Source: Misgurnus anguillicaudatus (taxonomy: Eukaryota > Chordata > Actinopteri > Cypriniformes > Cobitidae). Taken from it: a DNA stretch of 64,000 bases. Below, piece by piece: positions 46,432 to 58,079 of the stretch (positions are counted from its first letter, which is position 1; every line of letters begins with the position of its first letter). The stretch lies in the NCBI RefSeq assembly GCF_027580225.2, contig NC_073358.2:44739001-44803000 (forward strand), read 5' to 3'. The notes below the pieces were generated by a model. It did no database searches. It was given only the letters and a program-made list of their open reading frames with translations, and was not told the origin of the DNA. The position numbers and the translations under genes were made by a program.

Positions 46432-47649
46432 CAAGCGTGCCGCACGAGCCCTGAAAAGTGAAGCCAAAACGTCTCGATCGCCCCCCAGTGACTGGTCCTC
46501 GCATAGGTCATAAACCCCGCCTCCCTCATGTTATTCAATGGGACTTGAGACCAACTAAACAATTTAATTACACTTCAAATATCTTTCCGAAGCTAATTTC
46601 TGTCATTTACTGTAGTTTTTATTAGGGATGCACCGAATCCAGGATTCGGTTTCGGATTCGGCCGAATACTGGGCTTTTTGGCGGGGTTCGGGTTCGGCCG
46701 AATCCTAGATTTTTTTTCCACCGAACCGAACCCTAGGCTTGCGCTACGCTGGTCGACGTCACGCGGCCGTTGATTACACACATCGGGTGCAGACGTGGAG
46801 ATGAGCTTTTTCTTTCGGTCAGCTGGACACACCAAAACTTTTAAACACCGCTGAAAACGCCTTGAGGACCCCAAATGCCAGCTGTTTTTCAGCCGAGCGC
46901 TTGGTAGCTGTGATGCTTTAGCTGTGAGCCGGTTGGTTGCTGTGGTAATGTCCTGCCCCTCCTCCAGTGTAATTGGACGATCGTGTGAAGACTGTGACAT
47001 TGACGAGCGGAGCTTCTAACTCAAAGTATATAGTTTTCAGCGCGGAGCTGCTTGCTTATTGGAAAAACGAGCGTGTAGCAACGCATCGCTTTCATTATGC
47101 ATAGGCTTATGGTAATTGTCAAAATAGTTTTTCCAACTTGTCATTCTGGCATAATGTACAGTTAAAATTAAATAAAATGAAAAATACACTGCTGTGGACG
47201 TTTTTTACTTCATTAATGTGTTTTACTGTGTTGGAATAAGGATGCGAGTAGGATTCGGTATTCGGTTTCGGATTCGGCCGAATCTTAAACGGTGGATTCG
47301 GGATTCGGCCGAACCTAAAAAATCTGGATTCGGTGCATCCCTAGTTTTTATAAAGCTGATGTAAATTCAAGTGTTTTTAAAATAAGTTTGTTTTTAGTTA
47401 GTTATTTAATGCTATAAAAAAGTGGTGTGACCTCATGATTGACAGCTGTGATATGCGCATTCTGTGAAAGCGGGGCCTTGATTTCACGGCTTTACTTCCT
47501 GCTCACTACTGCGCAGGACTGGTCCTGAAATCGCTACTGCACAGACTCAAGACACAAGATGTCAGCGCCTTATCGGGACACTGACGGCTTCACTTTTCAC
47601 CACTGGAAGAGAGCGAACGGACGTCGTCCATCTTTTTTTACAGTCTATG
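46432..47649. mobile_element. Insertion with 8-bp duplication GTATCTTC, inside family H
   Basis: GTATCTTC occurs at 46424-46431 and 47650-47657, while the intact family H copy has no such duplication. The ends (caagcgtgccgcacgagc and ttacagtctatg) do not form inverted repeats. The body has gaagccaaaacgtctcg near one end and atggacgac-type words near the other. The superfamily is uncertain. It was later hit by the hAT element at 46623. Confidence 0.75.
46623..47343. mobile_element. hAT-type element, 721 bp, perfect 8-bp target duplication
   Basis: The ends tagggatgcaccgaatccag and ctggattcggtgcatcccta are a perfect 20-bp inverted pair. GTTTTTAT flanks both sides (46615-46622 and 47344-47351). 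Sub-terminal ttcggattcggccgaat repeats are typical of such hAT elements. The 135-codon minus open frame at 46593-47000 spans its left half and has no transposase motif. Confidence 0.95.
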
Positions 47650-47724
47650 GTATCTTCTTTTGATAGACCCGTCCCACACATACGCAACCCAGGCAATGAT
47701 GTTTGTTAGTAGACACACCCCTTA

Positions 47725-48010
47725 CTGTGGGTTTACACCAAACGTAAAGCGTGCAATTGCATCGCGTTGCTTGCTCTAGATTACTCGCGGGATTTAACTT
47801 CGTGTCATGCGAATTTTTCGCTCGAGTTGAATATTTTCAACTTGGGCGAAGAAGTGTTTGAGGTGAAGAGCGCGTGTTTTCACGCAAACGCGCCGCCCAT
47901 ATCGCGTCATTCGCATTGCCCCACACGAGGACGCGTCTGTTCGCGTCTTTGCATTGACTTGTAATTTACTCGCGCAAATCGTTGAACTCGCATCTGGTGT
48001 AAATCCACAG
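47725..48010. mobile_element. PIF/Harbinger-type MITE, 286 bp, TTA duplication
   Basis: The ends are ctgtgggtttacaccaaacg and catctggtgtaaatccacag, with TTA on both sides (47722-47724, 48011-48013). A sister copy in opposite internal orientation is at 42292. Inserted in family H. Confidence 0.9.
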
Positions 48011-48622
48011 TTACTGCTGATTGGCTACAAGTGTGTTTTGATACTCGCCCCAAAAATGTTTTTCAAAAATCATGAACCCCCGCCTTTAAGTTGCATTTTT
48101 CAAAATGATGGTGAGGTAGACTGGACCTTAAAAGAAGGGGTTTTATGACCCTTTTAGTGCACGTACACTATTGTAAAATTTCCCTTATATGCAATGACAG
48201 CTCGACCCTACACATTTTAATCCCCATGATATCTGCTCGGGCTCTGGTTTGGCTGCGAATGATAACAACCTCCCTTTAAGAGGCTTAGCAGTCAAGCACC
48301 CATTTCTTTATGACTCTCAGGGCAGTGTGGAGGTCCGGGGTCGAGTAAATAACAAAGCCATTACTTTTATAAAGACACTGTTGGCACAAGAGGTTACAAT
48401 GCTAGAATAACTGTAACTCTAGGGTATATCTGCAGACCGAACTTTGACTATTTACATTTTATATTCCCAAATGAAACATTTCACGAGGTCTTTTGTAGAG
48501 ATGGTCATGTGACCTCAAAATGGTGGTCTCAATAGGAGAAAAAAACAATATTATTTAGAGGAAAGCAACTTCCAGGCCACAGGTACAACTGGAAACATCA
48601 TCTCATGTGAGTGTGTATTATC

Positions 48623-48913
48623 TCTAATGGGGACATTTCACAAGACTTTTTTAAGATGTCAAATAAATCTTTGGTGTCCCCAGAGTACATATGTGAAGTT
48701 CTAGCTCAAAATACCCCATAGATAATTTATTATAGCATGTTAAAATTGCCACTTTGTAGATCTGAGCAGTTGATCTCTGCACCAAATAGCAGTGTTGTGG
48801 TTGGATAGTGCAGATTAAAAGGAGTGGTAATATCCCCTTCTGACACCACAAGGGGAGCCAAATTTCAATGAACAATTTTTTCACATTTTCTAGGTTGATA
48901 GATTTTCATATGT
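48623..48913 (+). mobile_element. TTAA MITE family A, right part deleted
   Basis: It starts taatggggacatttcacaag and proceeds through the family landmarks to ttttctaggttgatag, then jumps to gattttcatatgt near the right end, losing about 45 bases of the family sequence. The 77-codon minus open frame is repeat sequence. Confidence 0.78.
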
Positions 48914-49009
48914 AAAAAAAAAAGGGTAAAACTTGTTATAAAAACTTGATATTTTATGTAATTTTGTGTTAATGATATTTCTTTAATGCATATTTTGTGG
49001 TGGTCTCCA

Positions 49010-49120
49010 TTTCATTAGCAACACAAAAGGTCATGGGTTCGAACCCAGGGAACACACATAATGAAAAAAAACGTGTACTATTCAGTTGCTTTGCATAAAA
49101 GTATGTGCCAAAATGTCTTA
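49010..49120 (-). repeat. SINE fragment, reverse orientation
   Basis: aaaggtcatgggttcgaacc is the tRNA B-box-like block seen on the opposite strand at 22540 and 52096. Downstream, gcataaaagtatgtgccaaa resembles the gacgcttttat end. Confidence 0.5.
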
Positions 49121-49124
49121 TCAT

Positions 49125-52090
49125 TTATTTCAGACTTCATTGTCGTGTGTTTTGAGGGTTTAAAACTAAATAATAAATATATGAAAAATAGAAATATGCT
49201 GTAGAAAATATCTCAAGATTTAATGTCATTCAGATATAGTAACCGTGGGAAGCCACAAGAGTAAAAAAATATACTAAAAATAGCAGAAATGCTTTTTTGA
49301 AGTTGTGTCATGTGATACTACAGATGTTGTTGTTAATGATGTTAATGAACTTTTGTAACCCTGTCATGGTTTTGTTTGCTTCATGTGCTTAGATGTACAG
49401 TACAGGCAGGCAAGTTTAATGGAGAAGATATTTTTCTTCCACCAGGTTGCATAAGCAGGGTAAAGTGACATCTATTTTAATGTTTTTTAAAGACTGATAT
49501 GGGCTTTTGTATAAACCCAATTTATGTTTTGTGTATCCGAGGAGAGAGTGATTTTTTTAATTATTGCCTTTTGGGAGCCATTAACAATATCCAAAAACAG
49601 CCTCTCCATAGCTCTTTTAAAGCCATTCATTATGTTCTATTGTACCATGTACCAGAAAAACAGATGCAATTCACACTTTTAATAAAAAATAGGCTTACAT
49701 TTCTTTTAACAAAATGTATCTATGCCTGTGAAAACCCAATTAAAGTCATATTTTTGTGATTTACTACATAAAATCATCCTACATTAAATCATCCTACATA
49801 TTGTAAAAAACATTCTGTGAAAATATAACCTTGATCTCTTTGATACAGACTGAGTAAGGTCATCACAAAGATTGAAATAAATGACTGAAATCAAACTTTG
49901 ATGCTCCTAATCTCATAATTTCCTGGTTGTAATCTACCTCTAGGCTTCTTACAAAAAGCCATCCCAGTTATGCACGAGAAAACCATGAATTGGTTACCTT
50001 TTCTACATTATATTTTCATACAGTCTATACAGAGTAAAAGAGTAAAGTCCAGGCTACCATGAGGAAGTGAAAGGGTTAATGGGCAAAGAGACATGGCAGT
50101 GTAGTGCACACAGCTATTTGCCTCTAAATGAACTGATGAAGAGTGACATACCAGGGTCAAGGAATGATAAAAAGGAACGACATTCAGATCAGCCACCGCT
50201 CTTTCTTTTTCTTCCACATCTTAAGCTCTTTTCTTCACAAAAAGCCCCCTCTCTCTTTCTCTCAAGTTTAAGGTGCTTTATTCGCATGACAAACACTTGT
50301 GGTTTTATATCGCCAAAGTATTTATAGCTGATTTGCATACAAAAAAAAGAGTACAATCCTTTTTCTCCTTATCCCTTCCGCCTTAGTGGCATGCTCAGTT
50401 TTTGTTTGGAAAAAAAATCGAATAATTTTTTTAGGTCTGAGACAAAAGCAGTGCCGATTTTTGGATAACAACTAAGCCAGAAAAAAGTATTTACAAAATA
50501 AATAAAGTGTGTTTAATACTTATTCCCTGTGTCATTTCACTTTATTTATTATGACTCAACTTGTATACTTAAATGTTCTGATTTCTTTGTATGAAATCAA
50601 TATTTGGCTTGATGGCTACATCTGGTGGATATTTCAAGTCAATAGCCCACTTAGAAATCCCCTTACTGATAAAAATGCTGTTGTGTCAAATATATATTTT
50701 CCCCGCTGTATATGTTGCCACTTCACCCCACTTACATTGTATGAAAGCAATATAGTGCCATGTAAAAATGACAGAGCTACAGAAGCAACACCTTGACCCA
50801 CAGCAGCTCAACAGTTTCAGTGGCAGTGTAGCTGCTAACCACAAGCCAGTTTTAATCAAGACCAAAATAAAGATCTGTCCGATATTTACTCAGCATTGGT
50901 TAAAAATAACCAAACCATTTTTAGAGCGCAGGATCACAGGAGTTGGTTGTTTTTCACATCTGATTGTAACTTAAGCACATTCTGTAACTAAGATCTCTCC
51001 TGAAACCCCAGAGACTCTTTCTCAGGAGTGAATTTTGGCAAGAATGATACTTCCCAAAGAAAAAAAGTTGCTCCTGTTTTAATCTCATTGCTGCTCAGAT
51101 CTCAAGAGATGCCGGAAGTGATTTTACTTTCCTTTGCGAGTCTGCGTGTTGTTGTTGGTGCATGTGATAATAGGCTCAAGATAGTCAACAAGATTGCCAA
51201 TTTTTTTCATTTCCTAGACCTTTAACTTTCTTTTTGTGTCTCATCACAACATAACCTTGAGCTTAAATGCATCCAAGCTTCACTTTGTGATATTTTTGGA
51301 TGACGCACTGGCCATTGATTCTGGAACCTTCTTTGGTTTAGTTTTAGTGAGAGATAGCATCCTATGACATAACCACATGAATGATTATAAAACCTTTTAC
51401 AGTAGTTGCAATGTCCTGGGTTCAAAGCCATATAAAGATCCACCCATTCACAAAGCTTGACATTTCACAGAGAGTAAGCGAGCGAGTGAAGCTCCATTTA
51501 AGCGAAGGATACACCAAAGGTTTTCAGTGTTAAATGAACTCGGCAGTTCATTGGATGCACAATGGTTCGGTGAATAGCAGAATTTGAGACTCAGGCTCTC
51601 TATTGAACAACTCTTATAGGAGTTTGATGAGCTGTAAGCCTGTGCTTAAAATAATGTTCCGGTTTCAATGCAGGTTCAGCTGTCACGGATGCACATCGAT
51701 TGACAGAGAAAATGCTCGCGATCCAAACAAACACACGAATACAAAAACCGAGCTTGCTCCGTTCACAATGGAGGCCTGCTGCAAAGCATTCTGCAAGGCG
51801 TGTTTATCCTCACTTTTTTGGAAATGCCTAAATGTAAATGTACAAAATCACGATGGAAAGTCTGGCTTGTTTATGAGATTTGGATCTTTTTAACAGTTTG
51901 TTTCAATTTGATTGAACTATATTTTATGTGTGCCTTTTAGGAGGACGTGCAAAGAAAATTTGCATTTACACAATAAAATTTGCATTCAAATTTGCACTTA
52001 AACAATCATAACAATCATTTCTCAGCTGAAAACCTTTCATGCATTTTAAAGTGACAATAAAACACTTTTGTATGCGCCTCCGTATATTTA
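49125..52090. other. htr7 intron, apparently single-copy
   Basis: No repeat was matched across almost 3 kb. Several open frames of 65-96 codons (for example 49499-49759, 50509-50796 and 51603-51893) have no recognisable domain or receptor similarity. This is the least transposon-dense stretch of the intron. Confidence 0.45.
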
Positions 52091-52095
52091 CCTAT

Positions 52096-52230
52096 TACAT
52101 TTACGCATCTGACAGACGCTTTTATCCAAAGCAACTTACAGTGCATTACAAGGTGTACATTTTTATCAGCTGTGTGCTTCCATGATTTTAACGCAATGCT
52201 CTACCATTAAGTTATACAGGAGCATCTATT
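52096..52230 (+). mobile_element. tRNA-derived SINE copy
   Basis: acatttacgcatctgacaga, cgcttttatccaaagcaact, tacagtgcattacaaggtg and cgcaatgctctaccattaag match the copy at 22540. The tRNA-like part lies on the opposite strand. Confidence 0.72.
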
Positions 52231-52857
52231 ATATCATATTTCATAATCGTATTGCATTTGATCAAATCAAATCAGTCAAACCCTTTCACAAGAAAAGAGT
52301 CTCACACTTATTTATCCAGTCCTTGTAACGTGAACCAAAGCTAAATGTGTGCGTCTCCAAGAGTACTGTGGCTAAAAACATCACTTTCCTTGGGGGAAAA
52401 GTCATACAAACTAAAATCACAAGAAATAAATCTTCAGTCCCATTTACAGCTTCGTGTAAACAGCCCCCTATTTGGCTTGAATAACATCCTTGTGGAGTTA
52501 GAAACATAATTTAAAAATGTTTAAAAGAAAAATACAGAAACTGATCATCTGATTATGCCAGAGGAAGTAGTCTACGCAGATACCTAAAGCGCCAGAAACA
52601 CAAAGAACCTTAAAGGAACCTGGTTGGGACCGCCCCGTTTCAACAAAACCAAGCGTTAAACAAACACACACGCACAACTCGGCCGCTACACTGGATAAAC
52701 AATTCATTGGCTTGGTTCTTTGGGAAGCTAAACAAGCTTAAATTTCCCTCACAAACAACAAAACACTTCTCTGGTGACATTGATTTAGTATCAGCTCTTG
52801 GTTGATGGGCGTGTGCTATTCCAGTTAAACTGCCCATATAAGGACTTCCACTGTCAC

Positions 52858-53141
52858 TTAAAGCAACACTATGTAGTTTTTTTACCTTTAAATAATGTCT
52901 CTAAAATTATTTCAGTGATAGAACAACTTTTAACTGGACAAATTGTACTGTTGCTGCAACCTGAGCAGCCTCCTAGCTGCTACAAGCACACTCTGAAAGT
53001 GGCGGTGGAGCGTAGAGCACACAGCCCCGCCCCTCCCCCTGCCTGCAGAAGAGTGTATGATACCAGGCACCGTTGTGCTTTACAATCACATGAGGGAGCT
53101 GTAAGTCATTTTTACATGGAAACTACATAGGGTTGCTTTAA
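52858..53141. mobile_element. TTAA MITE, 284 bp (family L)
   Basis: It begins TTAAAGCAACACTATGTAGT and ends aactacatagggttgctttaa, inverted partners with one inserted base. The 110-codon open frame at 52798-53130 spans it but shows no domain; the ggagcgtagagcacacagcc stretch is GC-rich MITE interior. Confidence 0.85.
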
Positions 53142-53281
53142 ATTGCCCATATAAGAAATAAAGGAAGATTGTTATGTATGAAAAAAACTTGATTCCAGGC
53201 CAAGTACAGAAATACTCTGTTTAGCACGAGGAATCCAACTCTTAAACAATGTTAATAAGTCAAAATGCATAAAATAACTTT

Positions 53282-53302
53282 AACCCCCCCCCCCCCCCCC
53301 TT
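53282..53302 (+). repeat. Poly-C run
   Basis: About 18 consecutive C residues, a length-unstable homopolymer. Confidence 0.95.
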
Positions 53303-53309
53303 AGGAATG

Positions 53310-53710
53310 TAATGCAATGTACTTGAATGGCTCTTATGTCATCTTTGTATAACGTGGTAATCCTGATTCAGAGGCTAATGGTTCTGTAAATATATCTTAT
53401 GACACACGGTCTACTAAGTTCATTTGCCATACACACCAGTAGCTCATTATTAATGAAATGAATTAATTGAACAAATTTTCTAACTGCTGCTAATATGCAT
53501 ATAAGCAACAGCTGTCATCGTAAAGGCTTATTGCTGTGCCATAAACAAATCTGGCATGTGGAATAAAAGAGATATATTACATGTCACACAGTGCACCAAT
53601 GACCTCACTGATCTATTACAGATTTTATAATCCATACACTCATTCTTTAAAGTCACAATGAAATGGAAGTAGCGCTCGTCTTATATCCGAGTGAAACTTC
53701 TGAAATGAAT
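53310..53710. other. No recognisable element
   Basis: AT-rich intron sequence with nothing matched. Confidence 0.4.
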
Positions 53711-53714
53711 ACAG

Positions 53715-54240
53715 GGTTCCCACACCTTAGTTAACTTCAAGGACCTTTCAAGGACTTTCCAGGTCCAATACCCTCAAATTCAAGGACTACATGTGGGGAC
53801 ACATTTTAAGTGAGAGCAAGGTTACAATGTGTTACCTTTTAAGATACATTGTTACAGTTCCCTTTCGAGGGAACTCGCGTTGCTTCACTGCGGTGACACT
53901 TTGGGGGTGCCTCCAGGAGTAAGTGCATCTGAATGTGTATATCAAATGCAACCAATGGTGAGGCTTAATGACAAAGACAGGGTGACGCGGGAGCCAGGAA
54001 GTATATCGCTATCTGAAATATTGGCAAAGACGGCGTTACAGGGACGCAGGAAGTATGGCAAGGGAGACACAGCGTCTCATTCCCTTCTCAGGGAACAACA
54101 GTTACATACGTAACCTTACACGTTTTCATGTGTCAAACACAACTATGCAAAAAAGCATTTTGGTATGAATCAACATTCACAAACAGAAGATATAAGCATT
54201 TGAAGCGAACAGTTTAGCACGTGTGTTTAAAAAGTCTTGA
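53715..54240 (+). mobile_element. Family B repeat (copy of 17413-17872)
   Basis: From agggttcccacaccttagtt to agcacgtgtgtttaaaaagt it follows the reverse complement of the 17413-17872 copy. It includes cctttcgagggaactcgcg and cagcgtctcattcccttctc. The 94-codon open frame at 53829 is repeat sequence. Confidence 0.82.
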
Positions 54241-54249
54241 AAATCATGA

Positions 54250-54668
54250 AAATCTGACTTTTTTCATGTTTAAGTGCTATAATTGGGTCCCCAGTGCTTC
54301 TGTCAAGCTAGAAAATGTAAAAAAAAAACAATAACTTAGTTTTTGTAAACCATTCTCTGCAAGCATGTGAAAAAAATAGGTCATTGAAATTTGGCTCCCC
54401 TTGTGATGTCATAAGGGGATAATACTGCCCCTTAATCTGCACTATCCAGCCACAGCACGGACATTTAGTGCAGAGATCAACTCATTTGCATTTTAAAAGA
54501 CACACACAAAAACGGCACATTTATGCTCACACCAACAAAGTGGCAATTTTAACACGTTATAATAAATTATATATAATGTTATTTTGAGCTAAAACTTCAC
54601 ATACAAACTCTGGGAACACCAAATATTTATTTGACATCTTAAAAAGTCTTGTGAAATGTCTCCTTTAA
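54250..54668 (-). mobile_element. TTAA MITE family A, inverted copy
   Basis: It runs from gaaaatctgacttttttcat to gtctcctttaa. Most family A landmarks are intact in reverse order. It ends on the TTAA that also starts the next element. Confidence 0.85.
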
Positions 54669-55053
54669 AGGTGCAGTGTGTAATTTTTAGAAGGATCTCG
54701 TGACAGAAATGCAAAATAATATACAAAACTATATTATCAGGGGTGTATAAAGACCTTTCAATATGAACCGTTATGTTTTTATTACCTTAGAATGAGACGT
54801 TTTATCTACATACACAGAGGGTCCCCTTACATGGAAGTCGCCATTTTGTGCCGCCATGTTTTTTACAGAACCTCTTAACGGAAAAACTTTTTTTTACCAA
54901 GTTATCTTCAACGGTGATATGTTTGTCCTGTGGCAGCTACCGTAGCTTCTCTATGTATTTCAAAAGCGAAGGGTGATCTGTAAACTGAGTTGTTGGTTGC
55001 AATTTGCAACCTCACCACTAGATGCCACAAAAATGTACACACTGCACCTTTAA
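54665..55053. mobile_element. TTAA MITE, 389 bp (family M), copy 1
   Basis: It begins TTAAAGGTGCAGTGTGTAAT and ends tacacactgcacctttaa. A same-length copy at 62238 has the same ends and gccattttgtgccgccatgt core. It shares its left TTAA with the family A copy. Confidence 0.93.
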
Positions 55054-55074
55054 ATAAGTCAAAATACCACAATG

Positions 55075-55325
55075 GGGCTGTTTCCTGGACAGGGCTTATC
55101 CTAGTCCCAGACTAAAATGCATGTTTGAGCTGCGTTAATTTTAAAACCGCTTTCCCTTACTTATTTTAACATATATCAGTGATATTGTTTTGTTTCAAAA
55201 TGCACATGTATAGTTTTTTGTAAGTTATGTTTGTAAAAAAAACTACTTAAATGTCCTAAAATAAGTAAGGCCTAGTCCTGGATTAATCTAAACCCAGTCC
55301 GGGAAACTGCCCCAATATTAAACAA
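55075..55325. repeat. Foldback-like repeat with cctggac/gtccggg ends
   Basis: ggggctgtttcctggacagg at the left and cagtccgggaaactgcccc at the right are inverted partners. The interior contains a tcccagactaaaatgcatgt / aagtaaggcctagtcctgga pair. Fragments recur at 29505 and about 63400. Confidence 0.68.
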
Positions 55326-55621
55326 ATTAAAATATTAATTTCATTGCCTAAATTAACATGACCATTATTGTGCAGGAATTTCCATTTTTAAGTGCATTGT
55401 CATAAATGTTTAATGATTAACTTTTTTTTATTATTAATACTTTATCAGGTAACTTTGCAAATTGTCCTCTCATGTCCTGCTACTGTGCGTTTACAATGCG
55501 TGTCATACAGTACGCAGGCTGTTCACTGTCAATATACTTCAGGCTTATCAGTAATGTAGATTTAGACACTGGACAAACATTCAGATGCTTAGGTAGTCAA
55601 ATGTCCTTGATGCATACAGAG

Positions 55622-56745
55622 CAGTGCTTTAAGTGGCCCAAAAGAGGTGCCGGTACTCTATTTTTTTTTTTTTTTTTTGCTGACTCGACCCTTATATTGA
55701 AGGGGTTTTATATTTAGCAGTCAACAGACGACCTTGTAAAAAATAATTAATCCTTTTATAAATTTGTGGATTTGCTAGAGCTAGAAATAGCTACTGAACA
55801 TAAATAAAATGTGCAAAAGGATTTTGAAAAAATACCATTAGAAAGAGCTACTGTAGAAAGAGTTTTTGAACATAAATAAAATGTGCAAAAGGTAGATATG
55901 TGAGTAAAATGTTCAGCATGGTTAAATGCTAAAACTAGTGGTTCAGATAGAAAAAGCTTGAAAAAAAACTTTAAAATGTCACCAAGACCATGTCTATGGG
56001 GGTGAAGAATAACAAAATACTGGCCATTTGAAACTCTAAAGTCATTTATTTTGTCCCATTGTTTTCCATTTTGCGGGTGGTAAAACTACTGTGCACGTCG
56101 TTCAAATTCATTTAAATTTCGTTTACTTTTAGTTTAGCAATTAAACCAAATGTATATTACAATTTCAAGAATGTTTTCTGCACATCGCCTGAGGAAATCC
56201 GAAGTTGTGTCGAGGGGAACCAAACTGACAGCCGCGACAGCGGAGATTATCACGTACCTACAAGGCTTGCGTCTGACCTGCAGCTATCATTCTGGCTTGG
56301 TGGGATGTCAGCGAGTCCTCTGATTCTGACCTTGTCCTTTTACTACTCAGAGTCTAAAACAAGGAGGGCATATTACGTGTTCATTGTATTTTCATTTTAA
56401 CCGAGCAGCTATGGTTGCGCGTTTCACACACAAACACACACCTCTCCAGAGCACGTTGACACTGACTGAAGGACGCATGCGCTTTTAACTTGTAAACGCA
56501 AGGGTGTATGGGTAATGTAGTCTCTGCTCTTGGTGGAATGAATTAGGAAGCGTACATTAAGGGCGCTCTGAAAAGCGGCAGCGCAGCCAAATGATTAAAT
56601 TAAACCTCTGATTTTTAAACAGATGAGCGTTCCGGTACGCTAAAAGCACGTTCTGGGCGCACGTAGAGGTGGTGGTACGCTCAAGAGCTATTTTTAGAAG
56701 TGGCGGTACTGAGTACCGGGGCGTTCCGGCCCACTTAAAGCACTG
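55622..56745. mobile_element. hAT-type element, 1124 bp, perfect 8-bp target duplication
   Basis: The ends cagtgctttaagtggcc and ggcccacttaaagcactg are inverted partners. ATACAGAG flanks both sides (55614-55621 and 56746-56753). Inside both ends lies a cggtac-centred motif. No transposase motif was found, so it is non-autonomous. A T run of about 19 lies near 55661-55679. Confidence 0.93.
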
Positions 56746-56759
56746 ATACAGAGTATAAA

Positions 56760-57610
56760 CATTAGAAAACTTTTTTTACCCCACTATGCAATGTTTTCCC
56801 TTGGGACTTACAGCAGCACTTTTAAATTCATCAGTTTTCTGTGACTTTTTCAGTGTTTTTCAGTTCAGCTTAAAAACTTTGAAGTCTTTGCTTCAAAGCG
56901 ACAATGAAACAGAACCGAGTCAGTGAAAAATATACAGTATAGTACACACATACATGTACTGTTCACATCAAAAAGCTTTTTGAATCAGATAGAAACTGAT
57001 AAATATATTTTTAAATAAGTATTTCCATATACTAGTCCTGTTTTCCCATTTTCCAGTAAAATGTTTAACTATTAAATTGATTAACCATAATCTTTATTGA
57101 ATTTAAAAATGAATAAATGTAATTTATGTTATGGATAACTTCAATTAATCATTAACTTCTCCAAGAAGCGAATACTTAATTCATTATTACCAGCACGTCT
57201 GCCGGCAACATTATAATATATAAGACTGCTTTATTTTAGTCCTTCATAGTCTGTAAAAGCCTTTACGTGACCTGATTTAAAAAATGAATGCCAGAGACAT
57301 TTCTCATTTAGTGGTCAATATATTATTAAAATCTCCAGCGTTATTATCTAGGAATTCAAATGGGAGACAATTGCCTTTTTTATATTATAACCATGATAAA
57401 TGTCCTGTGAAGAACTCTGGCACGTCGTACTTATTCATTTAGTCATCAATGCATTTCACTCAGCTGTGTCCAATAGTCTACAACCTTCAGCAGCAAGTCC
57501 AAAATTGATCAGCGTTTCCACTCACCCCCCAAAAAGCGGTTGCATAACCTGCTTAGACTAAATCTAAAGTTGTCTAATTTTTTTTTTTGGACTGGTAATA
57601 ACTTTCTTAA
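56760..57610. other. htr7 intron, no recognisable element
   Basis: AT-rich and apparently single-copy. Confidence 0.4.
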
Positions 57611-57611
57611 G

Positions 57612-58017
57612 TCCCTGTCCCAAACCGCACACTCCGGACTTATGGACTTCCTCCAAGTCAACCCTAATGACATCATACAGACTTTAGGGACCCTTGACGC
57701 GAGTCCACAGGGGTGCACTGGAGTCGTATTTTGGGACAGACTCAAGCATCATGCCGAAAATAGGAAGAGAAGTTGCCCATCAGTGTGAACTCCTCCCATC
57801 TGTCATCTGATTTGTCTGATTGGTTTTTTGCAAAGGCTTCTGGGTTGGTAAAGTGCGTGAAGTCTGCAGCAGTGCAGGCTTCGCCGAAGACCGCATCAAG
57901 GGTGCAAAGGAGGCACTGATGGGAGCACACTTCGGGTCGTAAAAATTACGGACTCGAAGACTAAGCCAGCACATGCAATTTAAGGCCACATGAAGTGTGC
58001 GATTTGGGACAGGGCAT
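57612..58017. mobile_element. Putative DNA element with ccctgtcccaaa ends
   Basis: ccctgtcccaaaccgcacac at the left and aagtgtgcgatttgggacaggg at the right are inverted partners with one mismatch. The interior is GC-richer than its surroundings. The several open frames (57509-57989) are on both strands and overlap; none is recognisable. No target duplication could be read. Confidence 0.65.
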
Positions 58018-58035
58018 AATTTATATTTTTATATT

Positions 58036-58037
58036 GC

Positions 58038-58068
<31 letters not shown>

Positions 58069-58070
58069 AA
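58036..58070. repeat. Short (TA)n run
   Basis: About 13 TA units inside a small palindrome: taatttatatttttatattg at the left, aatttaattatg-like words at the right. Confidence 0.85.
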
Positions 58071-58079
58071 TTATGTTCT

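Larger units (their letters stand above)
46337..48089. mobile_element. TTAA MITE family H, expanded by two nested insertions
   Basis: The outer ends are TTAAAGGCGGGGTGCACACA and cccccgcctttaag, as in the intact copy at 32362 read on the other strand. The original body survives as three pieces (46337-46431, 47650-47724, 48011-48089). These line up with the intact copy: ctaccccaatagaatctg, then gacccgtcccacacatacgc, then gattggctacaagtgtgt. Confidence 0.88.

Noticed and set aside
46593..47000. 135-codon minus frame rich in Pro, Asn and Lys
   Set aside because: It lies across the left half of the hAT element and its sub-terminal repeats, with no transposase signature.
52798..53130. 110-codon plus frame as a possible exon
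   Set aside because: Almost all of it is the TTAA MITE at 52858-53141.
57509..57989. Cluster of frames on both strands as a possible gene
   Set aside because: They overlap one another inside an element with inverted ccctgtcccaaa ends; none has a known motif.
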